64,000 bases of DNA from Hydractinia symbiolongicarpus. Taxonomy: Eukaryota > Cnidaria > Hydrozoa > Anthoathecata > Hydractiniidae. The notes below the pieces were generated by a model. It searched no databases, was not told the origin of the DNA, and saw only the letters and a list, made by a program, of their open reading frames with translations. The stretch spans positions 26,234,001 through 26,298,000 of the forward strand of contig NC_079875.1 of NCBI RefSeq assembly GCF_029227915.1, read 5' to 3'. The translations under genes and the position numbers were made by a program. Every line of letters starts with the position of its first letter. Within the stretch, counting starts at the first letter, position 1. Shown here piece after piece: positions 11,613 to 22,656 of the stretch.

Positions 11613-11900
11613 TTATTCCAGTAAATGTTTACAAAATCTATGTATGTACGATGTGTATACAATGTAAATAATATAACATGTCGCCAATCCGATTACTTCT
11701 TCTTCGTTCTTTTTCTTTGACTCTTCTTCCGGCTGTTTAACTGCTGCAACGCTGTCTCCCTCGTCTTTGTCATTAAGCATGGCCAATAAAGACCTTTTTG
11801 TTGCGGAGGAAGATGAAGCAGACGTGCTTGGTGACTTGTCAATGCACAAATCATAATAATTCTTCAAGGTTGTTTCCTGCTCCACCCTGCTCCGCAACAA
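11613..11900 (-). CDS. Hypothetical exon-like frame, unknown
   Basis: A 95-codon minus-strand frame carries a Ser-rich, acidic/Lys-rich segment (SPSTSASSSS, KQPEEESKKKNEEE) like a disordered nuclear-protein tail. The start has no ATG in the first codons, so it would be an internal or last exon, perhaps with the ATG-initiated frame at 12,143-12,481 on the same strand. No family recognised. Confidence 0.25.
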   Translation of the reverse strand: MLRSRVEQETTLKNYYDLCIDKSPSTSASSSSATKRSLLAMLNDKDEGDSVAAVKQPEEESKKKNEEEVIGLATCYIIYIVYTSYIHRFCKHLLE

Positions 11901-12142
11901 AGGGTAAATTGCTATGGACGAATCGAGCGCATTTTAGGTGAAGTGCTGTGGAGAACAGCGCTGCACCAGTCTTCAGCGCAAGATCTAAGTACTTATCGAA
12001 TATCTAAATATGAAAAGAGAATTATAGCACATTGTGACATTAGTGCATTGTTTTAGTGAATAAGTGTTTGAAATGAGTTACTTCTTCACCCTTTTCGGGC
12101 AGCGCAGCCCCTGTTACCGCCAAAGTAACTTTTCAATTTTGA

Positions 12143-12481
12143 CTATGACGGTTTGTTTCCTTCACATTCTCTATGAAATGGTTGCAACGATTCTTTGACT
12201 TTAGATATGTGCCCTTTCACAATGTTATTTAACTTTTTATCCGCCAGCAACGGCAAGTTTTCATCAATCGTCTCAGAGTTTGTTTCAACAGTTTCGACGA
12301 ATTCTGACAACGCTACGTTAGGACGATTCAGCCATTCGCATGTGAAGGACCTTAATTTTTTGCGAAAATCACCATCAGAACCCGTTTCTTCTTTCGTTGC
12401 AGGACCATAACCGCGTATAAAATCTTTCGCTAACTGGTCCAAGAAGTTCACAGCTGTTTTAGATGTTTTTTTATTAGACAT
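12143..12481 (-). CDS. Hypothetical 112-aa protein or first exon
   Basis: The frame starts with ATG at 12,481 (MSNKKTSKTAVNFLDQLAKDF) and stays open for 112 codons with balanced composition (LADKKLNNIVKGHISKVKESL). A CCAAT-like and AT-rich region lies upstream. It could be a small host gene or the first exon of a gene continuing to 11,613-11,900. No known domain seen, so the call rests on ATG, length and composition only. Confidence 0.35.
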   Translation of the reverse strand: MSNKKTSKTAVNFLDQLAKDFIRGYGPATKEETGSDGDFRKKLRSFTCEWLNRPNVALSEFVETVETNSETIDENLPLLADKKLNNIVKGHISKVKESLQPFHRECEGNKPS

Positions 12482-12927
12482 TTCTAAAGGAGGGAAAACA
12501 TACCGATAATTATAAGAAAAAAATAATCATTTTACGTAAAAAAATATTGAAGAATAAAGCGTAACAATAAAACACTCACCGATGTGCAATATGAGGCACT
12601 GTCAGATTTGGCGGCTAAATGTAGAATGCAAATGCAGTTGCTCCTATCAGTATTCATACCTTTTTTTCCATAACAAATAAAATGACATTTGACCCCAAGA
12701 ATTATTAGCCAAATCTCATTGGTTGAACGTCTATCTCACCACTTTGCAACGCTCATTAATATTTTTTGCGTTGTGTAATTGGCTGAGATTGCAACATTCC
12801 ATTTTATTCCATCCAATGAATGATTTTTTCAACATTAATATGATTGGATAAAAATAATCACACCTTTTTACTCTGTAGTTCAATATGTCCGAAATTGTTG
12901 CAGGTGCAACCCCTGTGTAAAGATTAA

Positions 12928-14153
12928 ATGGGAATCCTCTTTACGTCAAATCTCATATACAGGCTGATTTTTATGGCTCTCAGACGCTATGGTGTACCAG
13001 AATCCTGGATAGGGCTCATACAGCTATACTACGACAGCCTGTGGAGTAAGTCTTTTTCGGCTTCTGCTCCATCCAGTTGGCATCAACACTGTAGGGGGAT
13101 TTTTATCGGCTGTACACTTTCCATTATACTATTTCTTGCAGCTATACACGTTATTATTGAATATGTTTTTGTTACTCCCACCCTTATTAATACTGAAGGT
13201 AATAAAACAAAATCCCAGACCAACCCTCAATAAAAGCTTTTATGGATGATATATTCGTATGTCCACGTCAATTCCAAGTACTCAAAATTTATTAAACAGG
13301 TGTACAACAGCTCTTGATTGGGTAGGCATGTCGTTTAGGCCTTCTACATCACACAGCATTGTTATTGATAAGGGAAAAGTCGTCCAAAGTTCACCGTTTT
13401 ACAGTTGGCAGCGAAAAAATTCCATCCATTCATTCTAATCCAATTAGGTTTTTAGGCAGAACAATAAACTCATCCTTGTCTGATTCTGCTGCAATACAAG
13501 AATTTCTAAATGATGCCGAAGACAAACTTATAGCTATAGAAAGGTGCTTTCATAAAGGGGTCCATAAGGTTTGGTTTTTACACCATCTGTTAATTCCCAG
13601 AATCCGCTGGCCATTATTAATCTATGAAGTTTCTCTATCTACTATCACAAAACTAGAGCAAAGATTTTCTATTGTCATTAGGAAATGGTTAAAGCTACAT
13701 CATTCAATTTCCAACATTTCCTTATATTCCTCGACATCGCCTTGTCCTCTTCCCCTGAAAAGTCATGCATCTGTTGTCAAATCTGCCAAAATCAGTGGAC
13801 ATCTGTTACTAAGAGATTCTGTCGACCCTTGTATGTCTAAGTGCGTACCAGAAGCTGGAAATTGGAAAGTTAGTGAGGCAGTTCTTTCGGCGGATAGTCA
13901 ACTCTATTTCAAAAGGATTTTAGATTTGCATCAGACTGGTCGAGCTGGCTTAGGGCTCCTAGACCACAAAAATATACCACCAAAAGGCACTTATGCTTAC
14001 CGAAAGCTTGTTTCCAATATTATTGAAGATAATGAAGAAGATATTTACCATGCCAGAGCTGTACAGTTGCATTTGCAAGGCAATTGGACAAAATGGTGCT
14101 CTTTTGTGAAAAATGATTTATCTTGGAGAACAATTCACTGCCACAATGTCTAA
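12928..14153 (+). pseudogene. RLE-type LINE reverse transcriptase, 5'-truncated and frameshifted
   Basis: The plus strand starts inside the RT fingers (ALRRYGVPESWIGLIQLYY). RGIFIGCTLSIILFLA is motif B (the canonical glutamine is isoleucine), and AFMDD at about 13,240 is the catalytic motif C. The frame changes near 13,225 and 13,290-13,370, and a 264-codon thumb/linker region follows to 14,153 (SNPIRFLGRTIN, RIRWPLLIYEVSLSTITKLEQRF). The F-x-D-D motif and this thumb are typical of the R2/NeSL-like LINE clades with a restriction-like endonuclease. RT motifs 0-3 are missing, as in a 5'-truncated copy. It continues into the endonuclease-protease frame. Confidence 0.7.
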
Positions 14154-15926
14154 CTTCCTTTTGTATAGGAGCAACCTACGACACCCTTCCCTCTCCAACC
14201 AATCTTGTGAGATGGGGAATTGAGAAAGTCAAAAGTTGCATTCTGTGCAAGAAACCATCCTCAAATGTCTCTCACATATTGGGTGCCTGTAGGACCTCTC
14301 TTTTGCAGGGTAGATACACATACCGGCATGACTCGGTTAACAGTTTTGGTTAAGGTATTAAAAGAGTTTTTGGTATCATATGAACCTCTTAGGGTTTCCA
14401 AGTGCAACAAAATTAATTTCATTCCGGCCGGTCAATCACCATCTAAGAAGAGGCATACAAAGTGTCCAGGCCTTCTTCACCTTGCTTCCGATTGGAAAAT
14501 ACTGTCAGATTTAGATTCCGTTTTAGTTGTTCAACCTTACATTGCAATAACGCAACTACGCCCAGACATGTTATTAATATCCAGTTTTTCCAAAACTGTA
14601 ATTATGGTAGAACTGACTTGTCCATGGGAAGAGAACACGGAATATTGGCACAAACGAAATCTTAAAAAATATTCTTCACTTTGTTATGCTATGAAAAACA
14701 ATGGATGGATCGTGCATTTCTTTGCCATTGAGGTGGGTGCAAAGGGTTTCTGTTCAGAATCAGTAAGGACCTGCTTTCGTCGCTTTGGTTTCCCTAACAA
14801 GCCTTTACGTTCCCTATTAAAATTCCTAACTTTTACCTCCATGAGTGCCTCTTTTTACATCTGGATGTCTCGAAATTCCACCACTTGGGTTGAGCCTGAA
14901 AAGGCCCCAATCATTCCTGAAGTTTCTGTCACAAATATGAAATGTAAGAAATCAAAAGACCCTGAGAAATCTTCCGCAAGTCACACAAAATCGTTTAAAA
15001 TCAAAAAACCCGAAAAACTTGCTACAAGGTCTTCCAAAACAACAGTCGCATTGCCATATAACCCTGATTTTAGGAATAGCGGTCTAAAAAACTTGGGAAA
15101 CACATGTTATGCAAACTCAATCTTACAATGTTTTTATAACCTTCCAAAAGTTAAAGAAGCCATTTCTGTCAGCAAAACAACCTCAAAGTTAGGCGAAGCA
15201 TTTGTAGGTGTTCTTCAAAGTTTGGCTATTTCCAGAAGTCCAGTTGATCCCTCCCATTTTTTGCGTGCTATGAAACATCATATCTCAGCTGCGAAGGGAA
15301 GTGCATTTAATATCTTTGCTCAGCACGACGTCCCCGAGGTTCTTGAATATCTCCTACCTGGTCTGTCATTAGACTTTCCATTTCTTGGAAGTCTTTTTAG
15401 TATTGGCATCAAGACATCTACCACTTGCAATTCATGTCATATTACGAGCACCTCAGAAGTTATAGCACCATGCATCCAAATTTCACTGCACCCTACGTTA
15501 CAATCTTCCTTAGATAATTTCTTTAAAAGCGAGGAGTTGTCAGACACCAATGCCTACTTCTGCCATGTTTGCAACGCTCATCAAACTGCTCTAGTTGAAA
15601 TAGAGGTAGTGTCGTGCGGTTCCCATCTCATTTTACCGCTAAAACGTTTTGCCAGTGCCAACATTGCCTTTCGTATTACTGCTTACCCTGGTACCCTTTC
15701 CATACCTTTTACCGTAGATGGAGAAGTGAAATTTCGTAAAAATTTTCAATTAAGGGCTATTATCAACCATTGCGGCAACTTAAATAATGGTCACTACACA
15801 ACCATAGCCTTCGATCAAATGGTTCACAGGTGGATACATTGCAATGATAGAGCAGTAATTTTCTGTGATGACCGCCTTATTAACAGTCACGAGTCATATG
15901 TTTTCTTTTTAGAAGAGCTGAGATAA
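14123..15926 (+). CDS. LINE C-terminal part: CCHC finger, restriction-like endonuclease, ubiquitin-specific protease domain
   Basis: The CCHC finger CILCKKPSSNVSHILGAC (near 14,237-14,290) lies in one frame. After a frameshift near 14,340 a long open frame runs to 15,926. Its first part holds the endonuclease signature RPDMLL...VELTCPWEEN...KRNLKKYSSL, that is, the (R)PD...E...K core used to nick target DNA. A Lys/Ser/Pro-rich linker follows (about 14,890-15,060). Then comes a peptidase C19 (USP) fold: Cys box GLKNLGNTCYANSILQCF with catalytic Cys at 15,105, two C-x2-C pairs (TCNSC, FCHVC), and His box NNGHYTT with His at 15,792 followed by HCNDRAV. The USP part is about 280 residues, short but complete, and has no stop over 850 bases, so it decayed less than the RT. 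The domain order RT-CCHC-RLE-USP is my reading. The protease role (removing ubiquitin from element or host proteins) is inference. Confidence 0.75.
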
Positions 15927-16450
15927 GAATATTTTAACCAGAATGAGTCAGCAAGGGGGCTTGACTACACTCAGTCTTGTCTTTGGAGAGTGACGACTCC
16001 ACTTATTACCCCAGTCAAAAATAAAACAAAATCAAATAAAAACTAAGTTAGCAAGGGGTTTGATCACACATGATCTTGTCTTTGGAGAGTAAGAATAGCA
16101 CGGTTGAACAAAAAGTGGTCAAAGTTTACTTTAGGAAGATAGGGATGTCTAGTTTCTGCTGATGACCGTCTGCGGACCTCTTCGAGGTGACCCAGCTAGA
16201 CATCCAAGGTACTTAGGTTCAGAAATATGGGTCGAAACCTAACTGGCCTTGGTTTAAGTTCTCTTCATCTTTTTAAATGTGTTGTGTCCTTTTAATTTTT
16301 TTACATATTTTTTAACTAATTCCTTGTAAAAAGGGAGAATTGTGTTTTTAGAGGCATTTTCTCTAGAGGAGTACAACCTCTAGCTTATTACCAAAGACCT
16401 AACAGATTGAGTTCATCATTGCGGTGGCTTGCCACCTCTTTGTAAATTAT
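15927..16450 (+). repeat. 3' UTR of the RLE-USP LINE
   Basis: It follows the USP stop codon. It contains two related blocks starting TCAGCAAGGGGG (about 15,950) and TTAGCAAGGGG (about 16,048), each with CTTTGGAGAGT, then the folded element at 16,144-16,204, and ends with CAAAGACCTAACAG...GCCACCTCTTTGTAAATT. Copies of the same UTR lie at 2585-2975 and 4304-4385. There is no obvious poly-A tail. Confidence 0.7.
16144..16204 (+). ncRNA. Conserved stem-loop structure in the LINE 3' UTR
   Basis: GATGTCTAG pairs with CTAGACATC. Inside are two small hairpins, CCG-TCTG-CGG and ACCTC-TTC-GAGGT, giving a three-way junction. The copy at 2716-2777 keeps the fold with paired changes: G-C becomes A-T at the base of the outer stem and CCG/CGG becomes CTG/CAG in the first hairpin. 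Compensatory changes suggest selection on RNA structure, probably recognition of the transcript by the element's own reverse transcriptase (known for R2 3' UTRs; inferred here). Confidence 0.5.
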
Positions 16451-16925
16451 TTTCTTAACATTTTATTGTTCTCAAAATGTTGTTAGAAATAAATCCTGGC
16501 ATAGTACGCCATCCTACATTTTTAATGTTAAAAAATACTGTCATACAAAGTCGTTAGCAATTAAAAAGTCCTGTTTGGGATAGGAGAGCGTGATATAAAG
16601 AACATAATGACCATTTCAAAAAAAAGTATGTGAAACAACTTCTTTAGAAGACAACTCTGTTAATGCTGGTAAAAATATAATGGTACGCCACGCTCCATTT
16701 ATATTTAAAAAAAGAAATTGTGCGCAAAGTAAATGACAATATGACATGTCAATGAAAACTTCTTAAGTCATTCAAAAATTGGCAGGTGCACTAAAAAGAA
16801 TAGAAAAAAGAAATTACAGCTTAAAGGAGATGACGATGGTGACCACTTTACTATTCTAATCACACAGATACCATCACAATGATCGTGTAGTAAAGCCCAC
16901 ACAGTGTGCCATCTTCCCAATTTCC
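16451..16925. other. No gene seen
   Basis: AT-rich intergenic DNA between the LINE 3' end and the SINE-like repeat. Nothing is recognised apart from a short repeated phrase: GGCATAGTACGCCA near 16,498 and ATGGTACGCCACGC near 16,680. Confidence 0.4.
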
Positions 16926-17019
16926 CTCACATGGCTTGGGTTAACCCGGGGCTATGGTAACATTCACTCGCCCATGTTGAATCGCCGTCAAGAGGAATCC
17001 CACTAATCTACGGCGCCAC
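16926..17019 (-). repeat. tRNA-derived SINE-like element
   Basis: The minus strand starts GTGGCGCCGTAG, then box A-like TAGATTAGTGG. About 75 bases later CCCGGGTTAACCC resembles a degenerate box B. The 5' head abuts the (AAT)n tract at 17,024-17,193. The head is shared with the copy at 9150-9226. Confidence 0.4.
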
Positions 17020-17023
17020 ATTA

Positions 17024-17194
<171 letters not shown>

Positions 17195-17226
17195 TGGCTA
17201 GCCCAGAAAATCACAAAAACTTATAG

Positions 17227-20058
17227 TTAGTGGATTGTTTCCACTGGGGGCCAAGATACCGCTGTTACACTGTTACCAGGAATACAACTAAATGGCTTAA
17301 TTTTACATAGCTCTTTTATAATTTCCAAATCATTATCAGTGGATGATGTGACTGTGTGATGAACTGACCGTGCATGTTTTTGAAAATGTGTGTCAACATT
17401 CTCTATGATTTGTTTAATCCCACTTGTTGCTTTACATAATCTGCTGATGGAGTTGATGGTTTTATTTGGTCCCATTCTTCGAACAATATTTTTGCTGACT
17501 ATATTTGTAATTTCTTGTGCCAAGTCTTCTTCCATGTTGTTACCTTCTCCACCTTTCCAGTTGACAAAGTAACTCCGTTTAAACTGTCTTGGTGTAAGCA
17601 GACTTTCTGATTGAGCAATTGCTACAAACATTTCAAGAGCATATTTGCTATATCGATTTAATGATTTAAATATTGAGAGGAGTTAATAAGATTGCAATCA
17701 CCATCCCCTTCTTTTGCAGTATCTTTCATCTGTAAAATTAAAACTGTTAGGAATATAAAGCACAATCCATAATTCCTGACATTATCGTCAACACACTCTG
17801 GACCACCTCTTTGGGTCACATATCGGTTCACAAAGGAATCAAGAACATTATCTAAATACATCTTCTTTTCTTCTAGTCATTTATGGACTAAATTAACAGG
17901 AAATGGCTGTGTTTTTGGCTTTTCATCCAACTTTTCCATGCCCAGCATATGCATTGCTGCTGTAATAACATATCCTTTTCCTATACTTAAAAAAATTCCT
18001 TGCATCCTTGATATGAATCTATTACCTTTTCTGGAGTGACGTTTTTACGATCAAGTTTCTCTCTGAAGTACTTTAGGGTACCGTTTTGAACAGATGAATC
18101 TGCCTTGTATAAAAGTTGGTAACTATACTGCAACAAAGACGCTTTCGTGTGCCACATTACCCCCTTGAAAGGAGAGCAGTGTTCCAAAACGATCAACAGG
18201 TGATGTGACCTAGCAAGCAGATGTTTTGCTCCGGCAAAGCGTACCCTGGTCAAATGATCACCGGAAAAGGGAATCTTCATTTCTTTCATTAAGTCATCAT
18301 GCGTAAAGTTGTTGTGAGAATATGGTTGACCGGGAGGTACAGGTTCATTTGGAATACATGGATCATCTTTATTTGGTTTGTTGGTCAGTAATCCAGCATG
18401 GTGGTATATGTCAATTATCCATGACTATAATTGTTTCATTGGCATCTATATGATCGGCATACATATGATGTTAGATTTTTGTGACATTTCATTTGAAAAC
18501 TTGTGTTGAATGTGATCTGGCAAGCACTTTTTTAAAAAAAGAAAGTTTTGGAAAATATTCTGTTAATATTCTTCCAATTATGATCTTCGATGTTGTGATG
18601 TATTGTTTCCATGATTGAATAGTTAATGAGAAGGCAGTATTAGAAAGCAAGCTGATGTCACATTTAGGATTCTCATTTTCAAGGTGGTTGAAACATAACC
18701 GGTTTTCTATTAAATTTGAAGCAAAAAGGTGCATGTCTTCATTTTGGTTATTGAAACGTATGTGACTTTTTAAGATTCGTATATCCGAATTGTCACTAGT
18801 ACCTCGAAATGATTTTCCATTCGTTATTCGTGATACAGCTGTGTCAAGAAAGTGACCTGACATTAGCATTAAAATTCTGTTGCGATTATCAGGATGAAGA
18901 CATATACCCAATTTGTTGATGCGGATTTGTTGCTGCAAGAGAAAATTCAATGAAATTAGATTTGTATGCTTCAGTGTCTAAAACAAAAATTACAAATGTA
19001 AGCAAATGTTAACAGCAAAAAGAAAAAGGAAAAATACATCATCATCCTTTCTTTAAGTTTATGCACAAAATAATTGTCAGCATTCACATATATTCACTAA
19101 TAAAATATATTTTTAGTACCTAATTAAAAACATACCTCTTTACTGCCTCCTCCTTCGATGAACATGACACTGTTAAGCTTCTGCATAAGAGTAAGTTCAT
19201 GCCATATAATATTCATAAGGATGGCATAAATAAAGTTGTACTTTAACTGTAAATGTTTTGGTGTTGTTTTTGGATCACAAGTCTGACCACAGGCTGTATT
19301 AAAAATGTCAACTAGAAATGTATGCTTCTTAACTAATTCAAGCCAGAGTTTTTCATGAGAAAATTCAGCCAGTCCAGGATATGTGTTGTCTAGTAATACT
19401 GATTGATTTGGTTTTTTTTACAGATGTTTTCAAATGAATTTTGTAATTCTTTTTTATCATTTTTTTTGAATTCACTGTTAACTAAGGTTTTTAAAGCCAC
19501 TTCTGCAATTATGGATGGTTCTCTTGTGTTAGCAGCATTTATAATTTTAGAATGTTCATCTTTTAACAGAAATTTGTGTGTAAAATTATCCTTTTCATTA
19601 TTCGACTGAATGTGAACTATAGGTTTGGGCATTTGGATATCGGACTGATTACAGCATAAACTGTCAAAAGGTAATCTTTTTCTTGAATCAGCTGTGAAAT
19701 TTTGTGGACTAGCATTCTTTTGTGAAGATGGTGATAAATGCATTCTTTTTATAATTTTGACGTAACTTGATTTGGGATTCCTGACAAGCTCTCCTGTAAA
19801 TCCACATTTTTTCAACAAAGTTTACACATGTGCGACTTTAGGCCAAGGATCTGAGTCGTTCACCTCAATTTCACATGTTGTGTTAACTTTTCTTGCTAAA
19901 TTTTTCCCCTCTCCAGATTTATGAGAAACATGAGTTAGTCGACTCTTTAAAAATTGAATTTGAGCACAGCCGACAAGAAGAATACAAGTCTGTTTTGTGG
20001 TAAATCTTTTTTGGTGTTGACAGCCTATGTCAGAAAAATTATTAGTATAAACATACAC
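17227..20058 (-). pseudogene. DUF6589-family protein, fragmented
   Basis: Minus-strand pieces in 5'-to-3' order are 19,822-20,058, 19,390-19,818, 18,489-18,950, 17,987-18,289, 17,658-17,861 and 17,227-17,631. The C-terminal pieces carry features I associate with DUF6589 proteins of invertebrates and fungi: FSGDHLTRVRFAGAKHLL, MWHTKASLLQYSYQLLYKADSS, EGDGDCNLIN, ALEMFVAIAQSESLLTPRQ, VNWKGGEGNNMEEDLAQEI and VRRMGPNKTINSISRLCKA. DUF6589 function is not known to me, and it is often dispersed like a transposable element. Frame changes and stops between the pieces, plus an upstream stop at 19,822, show that this copy is dead unless several introns explain them. The N-terminal pieces are assigned only by position. 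Confidence 0.65.
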
Positions 20059-20344
20059 ATATTTTATAAGAAAAAAATTTATAAGAAAATGAGCCTCAAA
20101 AAAAAAAATAAGAAAATTTGTTGGTTATTTCTTAACAATGTGCATGATAGAGCTACTACTTTGAGTGAACGTAAATAATATTACCTTGATACACATTCTT
20201 CTGTGCTTCTTTTAAATTGTTGTTTACTTTCATGTTCTATTGGAAATATATAATACACATAGCTAGCCTTTTTAGACTTTAAAATATTAACCAGCTTTTA
20301 AACCAATCATATTTGCTAATCATATTTGAAAATCAATCAGTTGC

Positions 20345-20412
20345 CGCCAGGGCTTCTTTCTTGAGCGCCGTCAGCCATAAAAAAAGTGAAAAAAGAGCCC
20401 TGGGAACGAGGT
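20345..20412. repeat. Short inverted repeat around CAGGGCT...AGCCCTG
   Basis: CAGGGCTTCTTTC at the left and AAAAAAGAGCCCTGGG at the right are inverted copies around a 30-base centre, followed by AACGAGGTTGG. This word combination looks like the terminal or subterminal part of a short dispersed DNA element. No target duplication found. Confidence 0.4.
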
Positions 20413-21290
20413 TGGGTTGCAATACAATTTCTAGTTCTCTAGTATATTTTTAAATCAGTTGTTCTGTTACGAGCGAACATCGCGTTACAGTAGGGTTCAT
20501 TGATTATTTAAAACTAACCAAATAATTAGATCGTCAGTTGATTTGTACCGTCATCAGAGTTTTTGGCCCCGTCCGAGCACGGACTAATCAATAACTCCTT
20601 GTCATAGTGGGCCATACCTTGGTTTATGTATTATCATCAGTTAGTAAAAACAATTTTCTTTTTTTTATCTCACCTTTGTTACATTCGCTTAGCTTAAGCA
20701 AACCCTAAGGATCGTTTTGATTCATGATGAGATATGTGACTAGCTACAGTTTAGAACTTTCTACGACAGCTATTCGAGTGAAAAGAGGTCGGTTAGAAGT
20801 CATGTACTGTTGTATATATTGACTATTATTCGTAGTTTTCAAAAAAGCACAATGAGAGTATATACAACGATATATGTTACAATCAATTTAGAAGGTTACT
20901 TGCAAATTTGTACTTAGGGTTCTTTTCATAAATAAATTGCAGTTACGCCCAATTTGAGAGTTGCACAAGGTCAAAGGTACACATGCGTTACATTTTGTTA
21001 AAGAGCAGTGCCAACAGAGCGTTTGCAGTGTCTTATAGTCTGACATTTTTAGGTACAATGCAAGTGCATATTGTTGCTATGGTAATGTGAATTTTAATCG
21101 GTTTGAAAAGTAGGTTAAGGTGTCAAATGTCGAAGTTGACTTAGGCATACAATTACGTGCGTCTATGCTGTTGCGTTGCCGCGGGAGAAATCAAAATTAA
21201 AGGTAGCGAGCGAAAAAACAGCAACTAAAAAATCCCTAAGTTAAAAACCGTTAGAGAATCGTTGCTTTTAGCTTATGACGATAATATGAT
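20413..21290. other. No gene seen
   Basis: Mixed AT-rich DNA. The last 150 bases (GTTGCCGCGGGAGAAATC) are more GC-rich and may be the 5' flank of the HARBI-like remnant that follows. Confidence 0.35.
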
Positions 21291-21912
21291 CACTGATGAT
21301 GAATTTGTGCTCATCAAAAAATCCAGAAATACCCTATTGGATGTATGATAGATATAATCTTGAACTACTATGTGATGATGAGTGTAGAATTGAATTTCGT
21401 TTTTTGAAGAATGGTATTTACAGGCGTAATGATGCTTTACAAATACCAGATAATATTTGCTGTTCTAATGGCACCTTATGCACATCGATAGAAGTACTAT
21501 GCATCCTACTAAAACGGTTTGCTTATCCCTGCAGATACCTTGACATGGTCCCTCGTTTTGGTAGATCTATACCTGAACTGTGCATCATTTTGCAACATAT
21601 GAAAAAATTTACTTTATACTACTTTATACTATACTTTATACTAAATTCTTTCAACCAAGTTTGGCAAGGGTGCACCACTTGAAAGCTGTTGGGGCTTTAA
21701 CACGCCCCTAAGTTTCAATCAGTAGTAACACGAAATGGGCATACAGATAATATGTTTGGTCCTATAGCGGGAAAACGTCACGGCAGTGGCATGCTGGCAG
21801 ATTCAGGGCTTAACCTCCTTCAACGACATAGCTATGACAGTAATGGAAATCCACTGTGAATCTATGGAGACCCTGCATATCCCCTCCGGGTTCACCTGCA
21901 ATCTTGTTTTAA
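21290..21912 (+). pseudogene. PIF/Harbinger (HARBI1-like) transposase with internal deletion
   Basis: The N-terminal frame (21,296-21,682) contains IPYWMYDRYNLELLCDDEC, EFRFLKNGIY, VLCILLKRFAYPCRYLDMVPRFGR and SIPELC, the N-terminal region of HARBI1-like nucleases in invertebrates. After a deletion that removes the first catalytic aspartate block, another frame (about 21,735-21,912) gives FGPIAGKRHGSGMLADSGL and IYGDPAYPLRVHL. The latter (GDPAYPL) is the DDE_Tnp_4 third-motif region. A stop precedes IYGDPAY. The copy is inactive. Confidence 0.7.
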
Positions 21913-22003
21913 AGTGTTTTTGCACAGGTGTGATGTAAAATAAATTTTTACCACTTATACCTAAATATCTTATGGAAATAAACTTTTAAAATTCTCGAAT
22001 TAC

Positions 22004-22120
22004 GTAAGGGCGCCAAGCGCCCGCAAAGTAATTCCGATTTTATAAATAAAATCTCCGGCGATCTAATACTGCGTTTCCCAACCTTGCCTCGCTTAACAGA
22101 GTAGAGCCCAGTCCGACCGA
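22004..22120. repeat. DIRS-type terminal repeat unit, copy 1
   Basis: Contains AATTACGTAAGGGCGCCAAG, CGCCCGCAAAGTAATTCCG and CTCCGGCGATCTAATACTGC...CAGAGTAGAGCCCA. The first half recurs inverted at 22,402-22,455 and the second half recurs directly at 22,462-22,533. Mixed inverted and direct repeats of this kind are expected at ends of DIRS-like elements (inverted terminal repeats plus internal complementary region), which fits the DIRS gag just downstream. Confidence 0.5.
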
Positions 22121-22401
22121 TGTGCTTTATTTTGGGATTATTTCGTTTTAAACAATGCCCAATACTATATTTTACCAAGGAAAATGTTAGATAAAACTAC
22201 AATTTTTAAAGGAGAATGCTATATTATAAGCTTTAAAGTTCTTACAAATGAAATTAAGGTCTATCAAAATAAATGAAATTCTATCTTCTTCCGCTGGCGT
22301 AGTACGAGCCTAAACGGAAGGAACATACATATACTATATACATTGGACTAAACGAAAAAATACAAGGTAGTGGGAGGGTGGGCAGTATTAGATCTTTCTT
22401 C

Positions 22402-22533
22402 GATTTTATTTATAAAATCGGAATTACTTTGCGGGCGCTTCGCGCCCTTACGTAATTCCAGAATTTTATTTCATAAAATCTCCGGCGATCTAATACTGCG
22501 TTTCCCAACCTTGCCTCGCTTAACAGAGTAGAG
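22402..22533. repeat. DIRS-type terminal repeat unit, copy 2
   Basis: Bases 22,402-22,455 are the reverse complement of about 22,005-22,056 (including GCGGGCGC and TTACGTAATT), and 22,462-22,533 directly repeat 22,045-22,114 nearly without change. It ends 120 bp before the gag ATG at 22,657, so it probably contains the element's promoter and leader. Confidence 0.5.
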
Positions 22534-22656
22534 CCCATTCCTCTCCTCCTCTTCTCACTTTGTTCGCTACACGAACGGTCAGAGCTCTTCGTGAATTAAA
22601 ATAAAAACATTTTAATCCACGAATATCCTACCAAAAATCCAATAAATCTTTGTAAT

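Noticed and set aside
16159-16165. CTGATGA as hammerhead ribozyme core or snoRNA C box
   Set aside because: No GAAA partner or stem arrangement for a hammerhead follows, there is no D box at the right place, and the word is not conserved in the copy at 2730 (CTGAAGA).
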